NCBI RefSeq assembly: GCF_019237615.1
Contig: NZ_JAFAGT010000065.1
Location: forward strand, 1 to 34,274
DNA length: 34,274 nucleotides
Direction: 5' to 3'
From: Roseateles sp.
GTDB lineage: Bacteria > Pseudomonadota > Gammaproteobacteria > Burkholderiales > Burkholderiaceae_C
The translations under genes were made by a program, and so were the position numbers. Within the stretch, counting starts at the first letter, position 1; each line of letters starts with the position of its first letter. Of the stretch, positions 15,907 to 23,879 are shown piece by piece. The notes under the pieces were generated by a model. It had not been told where the DNA came from, ran no database searches, and saw only the letters and a program-made list of their open reading frames with translations.

Positions 15907-16887
15907 ATGGATTGGCACGCAGTGGTGGCGGACGGTGTCCGCGAGCATGGGCTGAGCGAGGCGCAGCGGCGCGAGCTGCTCGCGTTGGGCGGCGTGGGCG
16001 TCGAGCCGCCGGTGCTGCTTGCGCAACTGCCGCTCATGCTGATCGGCCTGGCCGCCTTGCTGGCCGGACTGGGGCTGGTCTTCGCCGTCGCCGCGAACTG
16101 GGACGAACTGTCCCGTGTCGCGCAGTTCGGCCTGTTGCAGGCCGCGGTGGCCTTGGGCGCACTCGGCGTCATCGCCAGGCCGGGGCTGCGCATGCCGCTG
16201 GGCCTGTGGTGCCTGCTGGCCATGGGTGGGCTGCTGGCCTTCTTCGGCCAGACCTACCAGACCGGTGCCGATGCCTGGCAGCTGTTCGCGCTGTGGGCGG
16301 CACTGGGCCTGCCGCTGGCGCTGGGCGTTCGGGCCGATACGGTCTGGTCGGCCTGGGCGCTGGTGGCCATGACGGCGATCTCGCTGTGGATGACCGCGCA
16401 CACCCGCCATGCCTGGCGGGCCGAGCCCGACGGCCTGGCCGTGCATCTGATTGGCTGGGTCGTGGCGCTGCTGCTGGTGCTGGCCCTGGGAAGCCGGCCG
16501 GGGCACCGCGCTGGCGCCGGGCTCTGGGCGCGGCGCACGGCGGCCTGCCTGGCGGTGCTGCTGGTCACGGCCAGCGCCGTTGCGGCGCTGTTCGGTGGCA
16601 GCCCCACGACCTATGTCCCGCTGGCGTTGCTGACCTTGGGCGCGGCGGCCTGGGTCGCCAGCCGGCCGGCTGCCTTTGAGCTGTTCACCCTCAGCGCCGC
16701 GGCACTGGGCTTGAACGCGGTGCTGGTGGGCGGGCTGGGCCGTTGGCTGTTCGACGGTCATGGGCGCGGCGACGGCACCGGCCAATGGCTGCTGATCGGC
16801 CTGGTCGCCGCGGCCCTGCTGTCCGGCACCGTCAGCGCCGTGCTGCGGCTGGCGCGAGCCGCGGAGCGGCAAGGCGTTGACGCATGA
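15907..16887 (+). CDS. DUF2157 integral membrane protein
   Basis: The 326-residue protein has a short soluble N terminus (HGLSEAQRRELLAL) followed by about eight to ten hydrophobic segments. Among them is the DUF2157 hallmark region GLGLVFAVAANWDELSRVAQFG at about 55-76 and a FFGQTYQTGADAWQLFALWA block. DUF2157 proteins are inner-membrane proteins of unknown function. Its stop overlaps the start of the DUF4401/GDYXXLXY gene (ATGA at 16884-16887), and the two families are commonly neighbours. A ribosome-binding-like GGGGAGG lies just before the ATG at 15907. Confidence 0.88.
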   Translation: MDWHAVVADGVREHGLSEAQRRELLALGGVGVEPPVLLAQLPLMLIGLAALLAGLGLVFAVAANWDELSRVAQFGLLQAAVALGALGVIARPGLRMPLGLWCLLAMGGLLAFFGQTYQTGADAWQLFALWAALGLPLALGVRADTVWSAWALVAMTAISLWMTAHTRHAWRAEPDGLAVHLIGWVVALLLVLALGSRPGHRAGAGLWARRTAACLAVLLVTASAVAALFGGSPTTYVPLALLTLGAAAWVASRPAAFELFTLSAAALGLNAVLVGGLGRWLFDGHGRGDGTGQWLLIGLVAAALLSGTVSAVLRLARAAERQGVDA

Positions 16888-18464
16888 ACCGCGCACAGGT
16901 CCAGGCCTTGTGGCGGCAGGCCCAGGCCCGCCGGTTGCTGCCGATGGATGCCGTCCCGCCACCCGGCGCCGAGGGGCGACCCTGGCCCGTGGTGTTGCTG
17001 ACGGCACTGGGAGCCTGGCTGGCGGCCGTGCCGCTGCTGCTGACGGTGGCCTTGGTGCTGGGCCCGTTCTTCCAGCATGGCGGGGCGGGCTGGGCCGGCG
17101 TGGCGCTGTTGGTGGTGGCGGTGGCCATGCTGCGCTCATCCGGGCTGCCGCTGTTCGTCGAGCAGTTGGCGGTGCCGTTGCTGCTGACGGGCGGCGCCAG
17201 CCTGGGCTTCGCGCTGTTCCAGGACCTGGCCGAACCATGGCCGGCGCTCGTGCTCGCGTCGCTGGCCGGCGCGATCGGCTGGGTGGTGCGCCCCCACTGG
17301 CTCAAGGCCTGCCTGGGGGCGGCGGCGGCGTTCTTCACGGCCATGACGCTTTGGTCGGTGGTGTGGACCGGTCGCCACGCGGGCCAGACCGCCATCTACT
17401 GGCTGAGCTGGCATTGCTGTGCGGCCCTGTGGCTGGCGGCAGTCCTGCGCGAGCAGGCCGCAGGGCTGCGCTCGCCGTTTCTGGCGCTGGCATCGGGCTG
17501 GGGTGCGATGAGCCTGCTCGGGCTGGCACTGTCCTCGGGCATGGCCATGCTGGTGGGCGGTGGCCTGGGGGGCCTCGCGGCGGCGCATGTGGGCTCGGCA
17601 TGGGCTGGGTGGCCGGGCGGCGTGTCGACGGCGCTGGCCCTGCTGGCGGCCGCCTGGCTGGGGCGGGCCTGGCCGTCACTGCGCCGCCCGGGCCACGTGG
17701 GCGTGGCGCTGGTGCTGGCCGGCCTGGCGGGCTTCATGCCGGCGCTGGGCGCCGTGCTGCTGATGACCACGGCCTGCCTGCTGCAGGCGCGCTGGCAACT
17801 GGCCGCCACGGCGGCGCTGGCGTTGCTATGGATCGTGGGCAGCTTCTATTACCAGCTGGCCTGGCCGCTGGTCACCAAGGCCCAGGTGCTGGCCGTGGCC
17901 GGCGTGCTGCTGGGCCTGCTGGCCTGGCCGTCGTGGCGCCGCGCCGTGGCGATGGCGCCGGCGTCTGCCGCACCCGGCCGCGCGCCGCGCCTTGGCGCCG
18001 CGATCAGCCTGGTCGCCGTGCTGGCGGTGATCAACGTCGCCATCGCGCAGAAGGAGGCATTGATCGCCGAGGGTCGGCCGGTCTTCGTGCCGTTGGCGCC
18101 GGTGGACCCCCGCTCGCTGATGCAGGGCGACTTCATGCGACTGAACTTCGCGCTGCCGCGCGACGTGGCCCAGCGCGCCGGCGGCCTGCTGGGCGCCGCG
18201 CGGCCGCGGGTGGTTGCCCGGTTGGACGATCGCCGCGTCGCCACCGTCCTGCGCCTGCATGACGGCGCGCCGCTGGCGCCCGGCGAACTGCTCATCGAGC
18301 TCACGCCCAAGGACGGCCGCTGGACCGTCGTGACCGATGCCTGGTTTTTCAAGGAGGGCGAGGCCGGGCGTTGGTCGAGGGCCAGGTTCGGCGAGTTCCG
18401 CGTGAAGCCGGATGGCCAGGCCTTGCTCGTGGGCCTGCGCGGCGAGGCGCTGGACAAGCTCTGA
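16884..18464 (+). CDS. DUF4401 - GDYXXLXY fusion membrane protein
   Basis: This 526-residue protein joins two modules often encoded separately. Residues about 35-360 form a polytopic membrane region of the DUF4401 type (about ten hydrophobic segments, for example VVLLTALGAWLAAVPLLLTV and LAGAIGWVVRPHW). After a further membrane helix (about 370-385), residues about 390-526 form a soluble GDYXXLXY domain, identified by DPRSLMQGDFMRLNFALP, where GDFMRLNF replaces the name-giving GDYxxLxY. The GDYXXLXY module is expected on the periplasmic side, anchored by that helix. The function of both modules is unknown. The overlap with the DUF2157 gene indicates one translation-coupled unit. Confidence 0.88.
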   Translation: MNRAQVQALWRQAQARRLLPMDAVPPPGAEGRPWPVVLLTALGAWLAAVPLLLTVALVLGPFFQHGGAGWAGVALLVVAVAMLRSSGLPLFVEQLAVPLLLTGGASLGFALFQDLAEPWPALVLASLAGAIGWVVRPHWLKACLGAAAAFFTAMTLWSVVWTGRHAGQTAIYWLSWHCCAALWLAAVLREQAAGLRSPFLALASGWGAMSLLGLALSSGMAMLVGGGLGGLAAAHVGSAWAGWPGGVSTALALLAAAWLGRAWPSLRRPGHVGVALVLAGLAGFMPALGAVLLMTTACLLQARWQLAATAALALLWIVGSFYYQLAWPLVTKAQVLAVAGVLLGLLAWPSWRRAVAMAPASAAPGRAPRLGAAISLVAVLAVINVAIAQKEALIAEGRPVFVPLAPVDPRSLMQGDFMRLNFALPRDVAQRAGGLLGAARPRVVARLDDRRVATVLRLHDGAPLAPGELLIELTPKDGRWTVVTDAWFFKEGEAGRWSRARFGEFRVKPDGQALLVGLRGEALDKL

Positions 18465-18474
18465 CGCCAGGCTG

Positions 18475-18505
18475 TTGACAAATGAATTCAAACGAATACA
18501 TTCGT
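18475..18505 (+). promoter_or_regulatory. Promoter of the psp-flotillin operon with an overlapping inverted repeat
   Basis: A perfect TTGACA lies at 18475-18480 and a TACATT at 18497-18502, 16 bp apart, in a conspicuously AT-rich patch after the preceding stop. The -10 is embedded in the inverted repeat ACGAA-TACA-TTCGT (18492-18505), followed by a further TTCGTT-like half site. The position suits a repressor, possibly the ribbon-helix-helix-like product of the first gene. Confidence 0.6.
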
Positions 18506-18536
18506 GTTCGTTGGAACTCATGAAGGCGGGTGTCCC

Positions 18537-19040
18537 ATGGCGACACAGACCATCACGATGGAGCCGTTGTCCGCGCGCATCCCGAGCGACATCTACCTGT
18601 GGCTGGCGCAGCTGCAGGTCGACGGTGCAACGACGAACAGCGACAAGCTGCGCGTGCTGCTGGGCCAGCTCAAGCGCCAGCATGACGGCGCCTTCGACTA
18701 CGTGGCCGCCCATGCCTGGGCGCGCGAGCTGACGCACCGGCTGCGCGAAGCGCTGGTGCGCATCGAAGGCAGCGAGGGCCGGCATTCCGAGGTGCTGGGC
18801 CAGCTCGTCGAGCAGGTCACGACGCTGATGGCCCTGGTCATCAGCGCCGCGCCGGCCAACGCCGCCGATGCTTCCAGGCTGGAGGACGCGCTGGTGCGCC
18901 GGACGGCGCTGCTCAGCGAATCCCTGCTGCGCCAGGCCACCACCGGTGCCGCGCATGCCTTCGATCCCGGGGTGGTGAAACGCCACCTCGGCCCCACCGT
19001 CGAGCTGGCCTCGACGCTCTCCGCCGCGAAAGGAGCCTGA
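18537..19040 (+). CDS. Uncharacterised protein with possible ribbon-helix-helix N terminus
   Basis: This 167-residue protein is not one I can name. Residues about 5-50 (TITMEPLSARIPSDIYLWLA followed by TTNSDKLRVLLGQL) have the pattern of a ribbon-helix-helix DNA-binding domain: a short beta strand, then two helices with a TNSDKLR-type turn. The rest (about 55-167) is helical, containing LVEQVTTLMALVISA and a Lys/Arg-rich end. It is the first gene behind the promoter at 18475 and is separated by a single base from pspA, so an autoregulatory role is a reasonable inference. The ATG at 18537 is preceded by GAAGG at 18522-18526; the in-frame ATG at 18504 would lie at the presumed transcription start. 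Confidence 0.6.
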   Translation: MATQTITMEPLSARIPSDIYLWLAQLQVDGATTNSDKLRVLLGQLKRQHDGAFDYVAAHAWARELTHRLREALVRIEGSEGRHSEVLGQLVEQVTTLMALVISAAPANAADASRLEDALVRRTALLSESLLRQATTGAAHAFDPGVVKRHLGPTVELASTLSAAKGA

Positions 19041-19041
19041 C

Positions 19042-19710
19042 ATGGCCGAATCCCTGAAGACCCGCGTGGGCCGCGTGATCGCCGGCAGCATGCACGCCCT
19101 GCTGGACAAGATCGAGGACCGCAATCCGCAGGCGGTCATGGAGCAGTCCATCCGCGAAGCCGAGGGCGTCATCGACGAGGTGCGCCACGAGCTGGGTGTC
19201 GTCAGCGCCAACCGGCATCTGGCCCAGCAGCAGCACGCCAAGCTCAACCGCAGCCATCAAGAGCTGCGCGACCAGGTCTCGCAGGCCCTGGCCCAGCAGC
19301 GCGAGGATCTGGCGCGTGCGGCCGTGTCGCGCCAGATCGACATCGAGGCGCAGATTCCCGTACTGGAGACGACGCTGGCCGACCTGGCCCGCCAGGAGCA
19401 GGAGCTGCAGGGCTTCACCGCGGCGCTGCTGGCGAAGAAGCGCGAGATGCAGGAGGCGCTGGCAGAGTTCCGCAAGAGCCGCGCGGCCGCCGAGTCGGCC
19501 GCCCAGCCGCTGGGGCAGGTGAGCGTGGAGCAGCGCCTGGGCCGCGTCACGGATGCCTTCGACAAGATCTACCAGCGCCAGACCGGCCTGGACGGCACGC
19601 AGCGCGCTGGCGGCCTGCAGCAGGCCGCGCAGCTGCGCGAACTGGACGATCTCGTGCGTGACCACAAGATCGCCGAGCGCATGGCCCAGATCAAGGCGGG
19701 TCAGGCTTGA
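19042..19710 (+). CDS. pspA: PspA/IM30 family membrane-stress protein
   Basis: The 222-residue product is an almost entirely helical coiled-coil protein of the PspA/Vipp1 (ESCRT-III-like) family. Seen are the N-terminal amphipathic-type helix SLKTRVGRVIAGSMHALLDKIEDRNPQAVMEQSIREAE, the repeated Gln/Glu-rich heptads and an RKSRAAAESAAQPL segment in the middle. Members bind stressed inner membrane and oligomerise. The gene follows its upstream neighbour by one base and has a strong AAAGGAG site at 19029-19035. Nothing resembling pspF, pspB or pspC is nearby, so this copy belongs to the flotillin-type context rather than the phage-shock operon. Confidence 0.88.
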   Translation: MAESLKTRVGRVIAGSMHALLDKIEDRNPQAVMEQSIREAEGVIDEVRHELGVVSANRHLAQQQHAKLNRSHQELRDQVSQALAQQREDLARAAVSRQIDIEAQIPVLETTLADLARQEQELQGFTAALLAKKREMQEALAEFRKSRAAAESAAQPLGQVSVEQRLGRVTDAFDKIYQRQTGLDGTQRAGGLQQAAQLRELDDLVRDHKIAERMAQIKAGQA

Positions 19711-19718
19711 GGCGATGA

Positions 19719-19740
19719 AGCCCCTTCTCCAGGGGGGGCT
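19719..19740 (+). other. Intra-operon hairpin between pspA and the yqiJ-like gene
   Basis: AGCCCC at 19719-19724 pairs with GGGGCT at 19735-19740 around a 10-base loop, nine bases after the pspA stop. The 128 bp gap to the next gene is the only long gap in the operon. The hairpin may stabilise the upstream mRNA or partly terminate transcription; there is no T-tract. Confidence 0.35.
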
Positions 19741-19838
19741 CCCCGTGACGGGACTGCTCGGGCTCGGCCCGAATGCCGTCCGGACCTTATCGAATCTGCC
19801 GTGACACTCACGTCCATCACAACCAGGGAGGGGGATCG

Positions 19839-20465
19839 ATGAATCTCTTCACGTCGCCGGAGACGCTGCCCTTCGGCGTCGCGGTCGCGCTGATCGTCGC
19901 CATTGCGTTGCTGGAGGGCATGGGCATGCTGATCGCGCTCAGCCCCAGCAACCTCATCGACAACTGGCTGCCGGAGCATGCGGTCGAGACGGGGCTGGAC
20001 CGCGTGCTCGGCTGGCTGCACCTGGGCCGCGTGCCGGCGCTGGTGCTGCTGCTGCTGTTCCTGCTGGGCTATGCGCTGTTCGGCTACGCGTTGCAGAAGG
20101 TGGCGTTCAACCTGTTTGGTGGCTTCGCACCCGCCTGGGTCGCCGGGCTGCTGGCCGTGCCGCCTGGGCTGGCCACCGTGCGCAGCATCGGCAGCCTGGT
20201 CGCGCATATCGTCCCGCGCGACGAGAGCAGCGCCGTCAGCGAGCAATCGCTGGTGGGGCGGGCGGGTGTCGTCAGTGCGGGCGCGGCGCGGCGCGGGCTG
20301 GCCGCGCAGGCGCGGGTGCGTGACGCCCATGGCCGCACGCACTATCTGATGGTCGAGCCCGACCTGGACGACGAGGTGTTCGAGGAGGGGGCGCAGATCC
20401 TGATCGTGCGCAAGCTGGGGGCGTTCTATCGCTGCATCGCCAACCCGCACCCCCATCTGTTCTGA
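19839..20465 (+). CDS. yqiJ: YqiJ-like OB-fold membrane protein (NfeD-related)
   Basis: This 208-residue protein has a hydrophobic N-terminal half with about three membrane segments (PFGVAVALIVAIALLEGMGM; ALVLLLLFLLGYALFGYALQ; WVAGLLAVPPGLATVRSIG). A soluble C-terminal OB-like domain follows (about 135-208), with a LVGRAGVVSAGAARRGLAAQARV strand pattern and a FEEGAQILIVRKLGAFYRCI close. This layout is that of YqiJ/DUF1449, the NfeD-like partner normally encoded next to a flotillin. The ATG at 19839 follows an excellent AGGGAGGGGG site and puts the first membrane segment near the N terminus. The gene ends 20 bp before the flotillin start. Confidence 0.85.
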   Translation: MNLFTSPETLPFGVAVALIVAIALLEGMGMLIALSPSNLIDNWLPEHAVETGLDRVLGWLHLGRVPALVLLLLFLLGYALFGYALQKVAFNLFGGFAPAWVAGLLAVPPGLATVRSIGSLVAHIVPRDESSAVSEQSLVGRAGVVSAGAARRGLAAQARVRDAHGRTHYLMVEPDLDDEVFEEGAQILIVRKLGAFYRCIANPHPHLF

Positions 20466-20485
20466 AAACGAGGGAGTTTGAAAGC

Positions 20486-22171
20486 ATGGACAACGTCATC
20501 GAAATCGCCGGTATCGCCGGCATTGCCATGGTCGGGCTGCTGGCCATCGGCTTCGTCTTTGCGCGCCTGTACAAGCGCAGCACCAAGGAGCTGGCCTTCG
20601 TGCGCACCGGCCTGGGCGGGCAGAAGGTCATCATGGACGGCGGCGCCATCGTGCTGCCGGTGTTCCACGAGTGCGTGCTCGTCAACATGAACACGCTCAA
20701 GCTGGAAGTGCAGCGCCGCGAGCGTGAGAGCCTGATCACCAAGGACCGCATGCGCGTGGACGTGACGGCGGCCTTCTTCGTGCGCGTGAAGCAGACGGCG
20801 GAGGCCGTCAGCACCGCGGCGCAGACACTGGGCGCGCGCACGATGAGCCCCAACGAGCTGAAGGCGCTGGTGGAGGACAAGTTCGTCGACAGCCTGCGCG
20901 CGACTGCCGCGACCATGACCATCCAGGAGCTGCAGGACAAGCGCCGCGACTTCGTGCAGGCGGTGCAGAACGCCGTCGCCGAGGACCTGGAGAAGAATGG
21001 CCTGGAGCTGGAATCCGTGTCGCTGACCAGCCTGGACCAGACCGACAAGCAGTTCTTCAACCCCAACAACGCCTTCGATGCCGAGGGTCTGACGCGACTG
21101 ACCGAGCAGACCGAGGCGCGGCGCAAGCAGCGCAACGACGTCGAGCAGGACACCGAGGTGCAGGTGCGAACCAAGAACCTGGAGGCCTCGCGGCAGAAGC
21201 TGACCATAGAGAAGGATCAGGAGTTCGCGTCGCTGTCGCAGAAGCGGGAGATCGAGACGGCGCGCGCCGAGCAGGCTGCGCAGATCGCCGCGCAGCAGGC
21301 CGAGCGCGGCCGTGAGGCCGAGACGGTGAAGATCGAGGCCGAGCGCCAGGTGGGCCAGCGCCGCATCGAGGCCGAGCGCGAGATCAAGGCGGCAGAGATC
21401 GAGAAGAACCTCGTCATCCAGACGCGCGAGATCGAGCAGGAGCGCCAGGCCGAGCTCAAGCGCGCCGAGCAGCGCAAGCAGGTCGAGATCGCGCGCCAGG
21501 ACACGCAGATCGCCATCGCGACCAAGTCGCGTGAGCAGTCGGAGGCCGATGCGGCCGCCAACCTGGCCCGCGCCGAGGCCGTGAAGGCCGAGGAAACCGT
21601 CAACACGGCGCGCCAGGTGGCGGTGGCCGAGCGCGACAAGGCGATCCAGCTCATCGAGGCCAGCAAGGACGCGGAGCAGAATGCCATTGCGGTGAAGGTG
21701 TCGGCGTCCGCCGAGAAGGAGGCCGCCATCGATCGCGCCGAGGCGCTGACCATCGAGGCCAGGGCCAAGCAGGCCGCCGCGATCGCCGAGGCCGAGGGCC
21801 GCCGTGCAATCAACGAGGCGCTGAACATGCTGTCCGCCGCGCAGATCGACCTGCAGGTGCGCACGCAGCTGCTGCAGCAGTTGCCCACCATCCTGGCCGA
21901 GGCCGTGAAGCCGATGGAGAACATCGACTCCATCCGCATCGTGCAGGTGAACGGCATGCCGGGGCAGGGCGGTGGCGTCGAGGGCGGCGGTGCAGCCGCC
22001 GGCACCTTCCCTGAGCAGGTGATGAACTCGGCACTGCAGTACCAGATCGCCAAGCCCATCGTCGACGCCGTCATGCAGGACGCGGGCCTGTCCAACCATG
22101 GCATCACCGGCATGGCCCAGAACCTCGCGGCCATGCTCAAGCCAGCTGTGCCGGCGACGCCAGCGGCGTGA
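20486..22171 (+). CDS. yqiK: Flotillin-family protein (YqiK-like)
   Basis: The 561-residue product starts with a membrane helix (about 5-27, IAGIAGIAMVGLLAIGFVFA). An SPFH/band-7 domain follows (about 30-210), with LAFVRTGLGGQKVIMDGGAI, LITKDRMRVDVTAAFFVRV and LTSLDQTD. Residues about 215-450 form a very long Ala/Glu/Arg/Lys-rich coiled coil with AE-repeat character. The C-terminal flotillin region (LQVRTQLLQQLPTILAEAVK at about 460-480) leads to a Gly-rich stretch and a final helix. Flotillins organise membrane microdomains, and YqiK partners with YqiJ. The AGGGAG site at 20471-20476 supports the ATG. The stop codon lies only 3 bp from the stop of the converging gene, with no room for a terminator between them. 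Confidence 0.93.
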   Translation: MDNVIEIAGIAGIAMVGLLAIGFVFARLYKRSTKELAFVRTGLGGQKVIMDGGAIVLPVFHECVLVNMNTLKLEVQRRERESLITKDRMRVDVTAAFFVRVKQTAEAVSTAAQTLGARTMSPNELKALVEDKFVDSLRATAATMTIQELQDKRRDFVQAVQNAVAEDLEKNGLELESVSLTSLDQTDKQFFNPNNAFDAEGLTRLTEQTEARRKQRNDVEQDTEVQVRTKNLEASRQKLTIEKDQEFASLSQKREIETARAEQAAQIAAQQAERGREAETVKIEAERQVGQRRIEAEREIKAAEIEKNLVIQTREIEQERQAELKRAEQRKQVEIARQDTQIAIATKSREQSEADAAANLARAEAVKAEETVNTARQVAVAERDKAIQLIEASKDAEQNAIAVKVSASAEKEAAIDRAEALTIEARAKQAAAIAEAEGRRAINEALNMLSAAQIDLQVRTQLLQQLPTILAEAVKPMENIDSIRIVQVNGMPGQGGGVEGGGAAAGTFPEQVMNSALQYQIAKPIVDAVMQDAGLSNHGITGMAQNLAAMLKPAVPATPAA

Positions 22172-22174
22172 GGC

Positions 22175-23335
22175 TCAGGACGAGCGCGTCGGCGCGCTCG
22201 CGGCCGGCCAGGTGCTGCGGCGTGGGCCCTCGCCGTAGTCGGCCGGCGGCTTCATCAGCGCCGGGTCGGGCTCGCCGCGCCTGATCTTCTCCAGCCGGTA
22301 GTTCTGCTCGCCCTGGCGCGGGTCGGCATCACGGCTCATGACGGTCAGCATCAGCTCGGGGCTGCGCCAGACCTCGCGCGTGCTGACGATGGGTTTCTCG
22401 TTGCCGATCCTTCCGGCCTCGATGGTCCAGGTCGTGCGCTCGCCGTTGACCTTGAGGCCCTCGATCTCGCGCGGAGGCAGCTCCGTCGTCGTGCCGCCCT
22501 CACGCGGCGGCAGCGTCAGGCCCTGCAGCAGCGGCATGGGTGGCATGGGCGGCATGGGCGGTGCGGGTGTGGCCATTGGGGCCGGCGGCGCGGGCGGGGC
22601 CGGCAGTTCACTGGCGCGGATGACGCGCAGTTCGCGGCGGCGCTCCACGGCGCCGGAGGCCGGCGCCGTGGGCGCGGCCAGCTCGCGCTCGATGACGATG
22701 CCGGGCTCGCCCGCCTGCGCACGGGCGCGCACGCGCTCGGCGTCCGCGCTGCGCGCCTGCTCGGCCACCCGGGCTCCCCATTCCTTCCAGCGCGCGGCCT
22801 GCTCCTTCATGCGCTCGCCCCAGTCCTGCATGGAGGCCTGCCAGGCGGCGTGGGCAGCCGCGTCCGCATCGGGCGCCCAGCCCGCCGAGCCGCGCAGCTT
22901 CTGCGCGCGCTTCTCGTCCGGATAGATGACCCAGCTGGTCTTGGCCACCGGGTCGTTCAGGTAGACGACCCTTGGGCCGCCCTCGCGCTGGACCTCGCGG
23001 CGCGTGCGCCCCTCGCCGTCGCGGCAGAGCTGGCTTTGCTGCCTGCGAACGATGCGGTTGCCGTCGGCCAGCGACTGCACGTTCTCGTGCACGGCCGTCG
23101 CGCAGTAGGGTGCGCCGCGTACGACGCGCTCGCCCCCCAGCTCGCGGCCGGCAAAGGCCAGGGCCTGGTCGCCCAGCGCGATGCGCACGGGCAGGTCGGA
23201 CAGGGCCAGCTGCACATGGCGCGTGAGGTCGCGTTCGGCGCCGCGCTCCGCCGGCCGGTCGGCCTCGGTGGCGGCCGATGCGGCAAGCGACGCGCCGAGA
23301 GCGCACAGCGCCAGGCCGGTCAGGGATGTCTTCAT
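22175..23335 (-). CDS. Secreted protein of sigma-factor-linked family with Pro/Met-rich insert
   Basis: This 386-residue protein has a signal peptide (MKTSLTGLALCALGASLAASA). Residues about 80-150 contain PYCATAVHENVQSLADGNRI then RRQQSQLCRDGEGRTRREV. The C-terminal part has TREVWRSPELMLTVMSRDADPRQGEQNYRLEKIRRGEPDPALMKPPADY. Both halves resemble a widespread family of exported proteins, common in Acidobacteria, with an LADGNRI-x-R and EVWYSP-DPR-x-G pattern and no known function. Between them lies an unusual insert of about 150 residues: a charged helical part (DWGERMKEQAARWKEWGARV) and a Pro/Met-rich linker (PAPPAPPAPM; PPMPPMPPMPL). It is the last gene of the sigma/anti-sigma operon, 22 bp after the anti-sigma gene, so it is a likely regulon member or signal sensor. 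Confidence 0.75.
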   Translation of the reverse strand: MKTSLTGLALCALGASLAASAATEADRPAERGAERDLTRHVQLALSDLPVRIALGDQALAFAGRELGGERVVRGAPYCATAVHENVQSLADGNRIVRRQQSQLCRDGEGRTRREVQREGGPRVVYLNDPVAKTSWVIYPDEKRAQKLRGSAGWAPDADAAAHAAWQASMQDWGERMKEQAARWKEWGARVAEQARSADAERVRARAQAGEPGIVIERELAAPTAPASGAVERRRELRVIRASELPAPPAPPAPMATPAPPMPPMPPMPLLQGLTLPPREGGTTTELPPREIEGLKVNGERTTWTIEAGRIGNEKPIVSTREVWRSPELMLTVMSRDADPRQGEQNYRLEKIRRGEPDPALMKPPADYGEGPRRSTWPAASAPTRSS

Positions 23336-23357
23336 GTCGTTCTCCGTCGTCAACAGT

Positions 23358-23879
23358 TCAGTTCAGGATGCGCACGGCCAGCAACTGCCCGCCTGGGTCC
23401 AGCATCAGCTCGGCATGCACCGTCTCGTCGGCACGCGCGGCGTCGAAGGGCAGGCCCAGCAGGGCCAGGCGCTCGCGCGGCAGCTCGGTGGGCTGCAGCC
23501 AGACGGCGGCGCCGCGGCCGGCTGCCAGGGCCTGGCGGAGCTCGCCCTCCGGCACCAGGGGGATGAAGCCGCTGCCGGCCGGTGTGACCCGGGCCGCCTG
23601 GATGTCGGGCGGGTCCAGCAGCAGCATGGCGCTCAGCAGCACGGCGGCCGTGGCGCCGAGGGCGCCGCCGCCCCAGGCCAGGCGGCGCAACCAGCGCGGC
23701 TCATGGGCCTCGGCCGTCTTGACCATCTCGGCGCAGCGGCGGCGGTCCCGCAGCAGGCGTTGCTGGTCGGTCAGGCGGGCCAGCAGCGCGGCGTCCTGCC
23801 CGGCCTCGGGCCGCAGCCGGGCGAACTCCGCGCGCGCCGGCAGCAGCCAGGTGGGGGTGTTGTCGTCGATCTTGCTCAT
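23358..23879 (-). CDS. Probable anti-sigma factor, single-pass membrane protein
   Basis: The 173-residue protein has a cytoplasmic-type N terminus (about 1-65, with DQQRLLRDRRRCAEMV), one membrane helix at about 70-88 (GGGALGATAAVLLSAMLLL) and a periplasmic C-terminal domain (about 90-173). It lacks the HxxxCxxC zinc motif of ZAS anti-sigma factors. The role is inferred from position: its ATG overlaps the TGA of the ECF sigma gene (23876-23879), the standard arrangement for a cognate anti-sigma, and the topology fits. Sequence alone would leave it unassigned. Confidence 0.7.
   Translation of the reverse strand: MSKIDDNTPTWLLPARAEFARLRPEAGQDAALLARLTDQQRLLRDRRRCAEMVKTAEAHEPRWLRRLAWGGGALGATAAVLLSAMLLLDPPDIQAARVTPAGSGFIPLVPEGELRQALAAGRGAAVWLQPTELPRERLALLGLPFDAARADETVHAELMLDPGGQLLAVRILN

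Noticed and set aside
14425-17238. Minus-strand frame of about 937 codons over metH and the DUF2157 gene
   Set aside because: Low-complexity Arg/Gln/Gly-rich shadow; the plus strand carries recognised families with overlapping start and stop codons.
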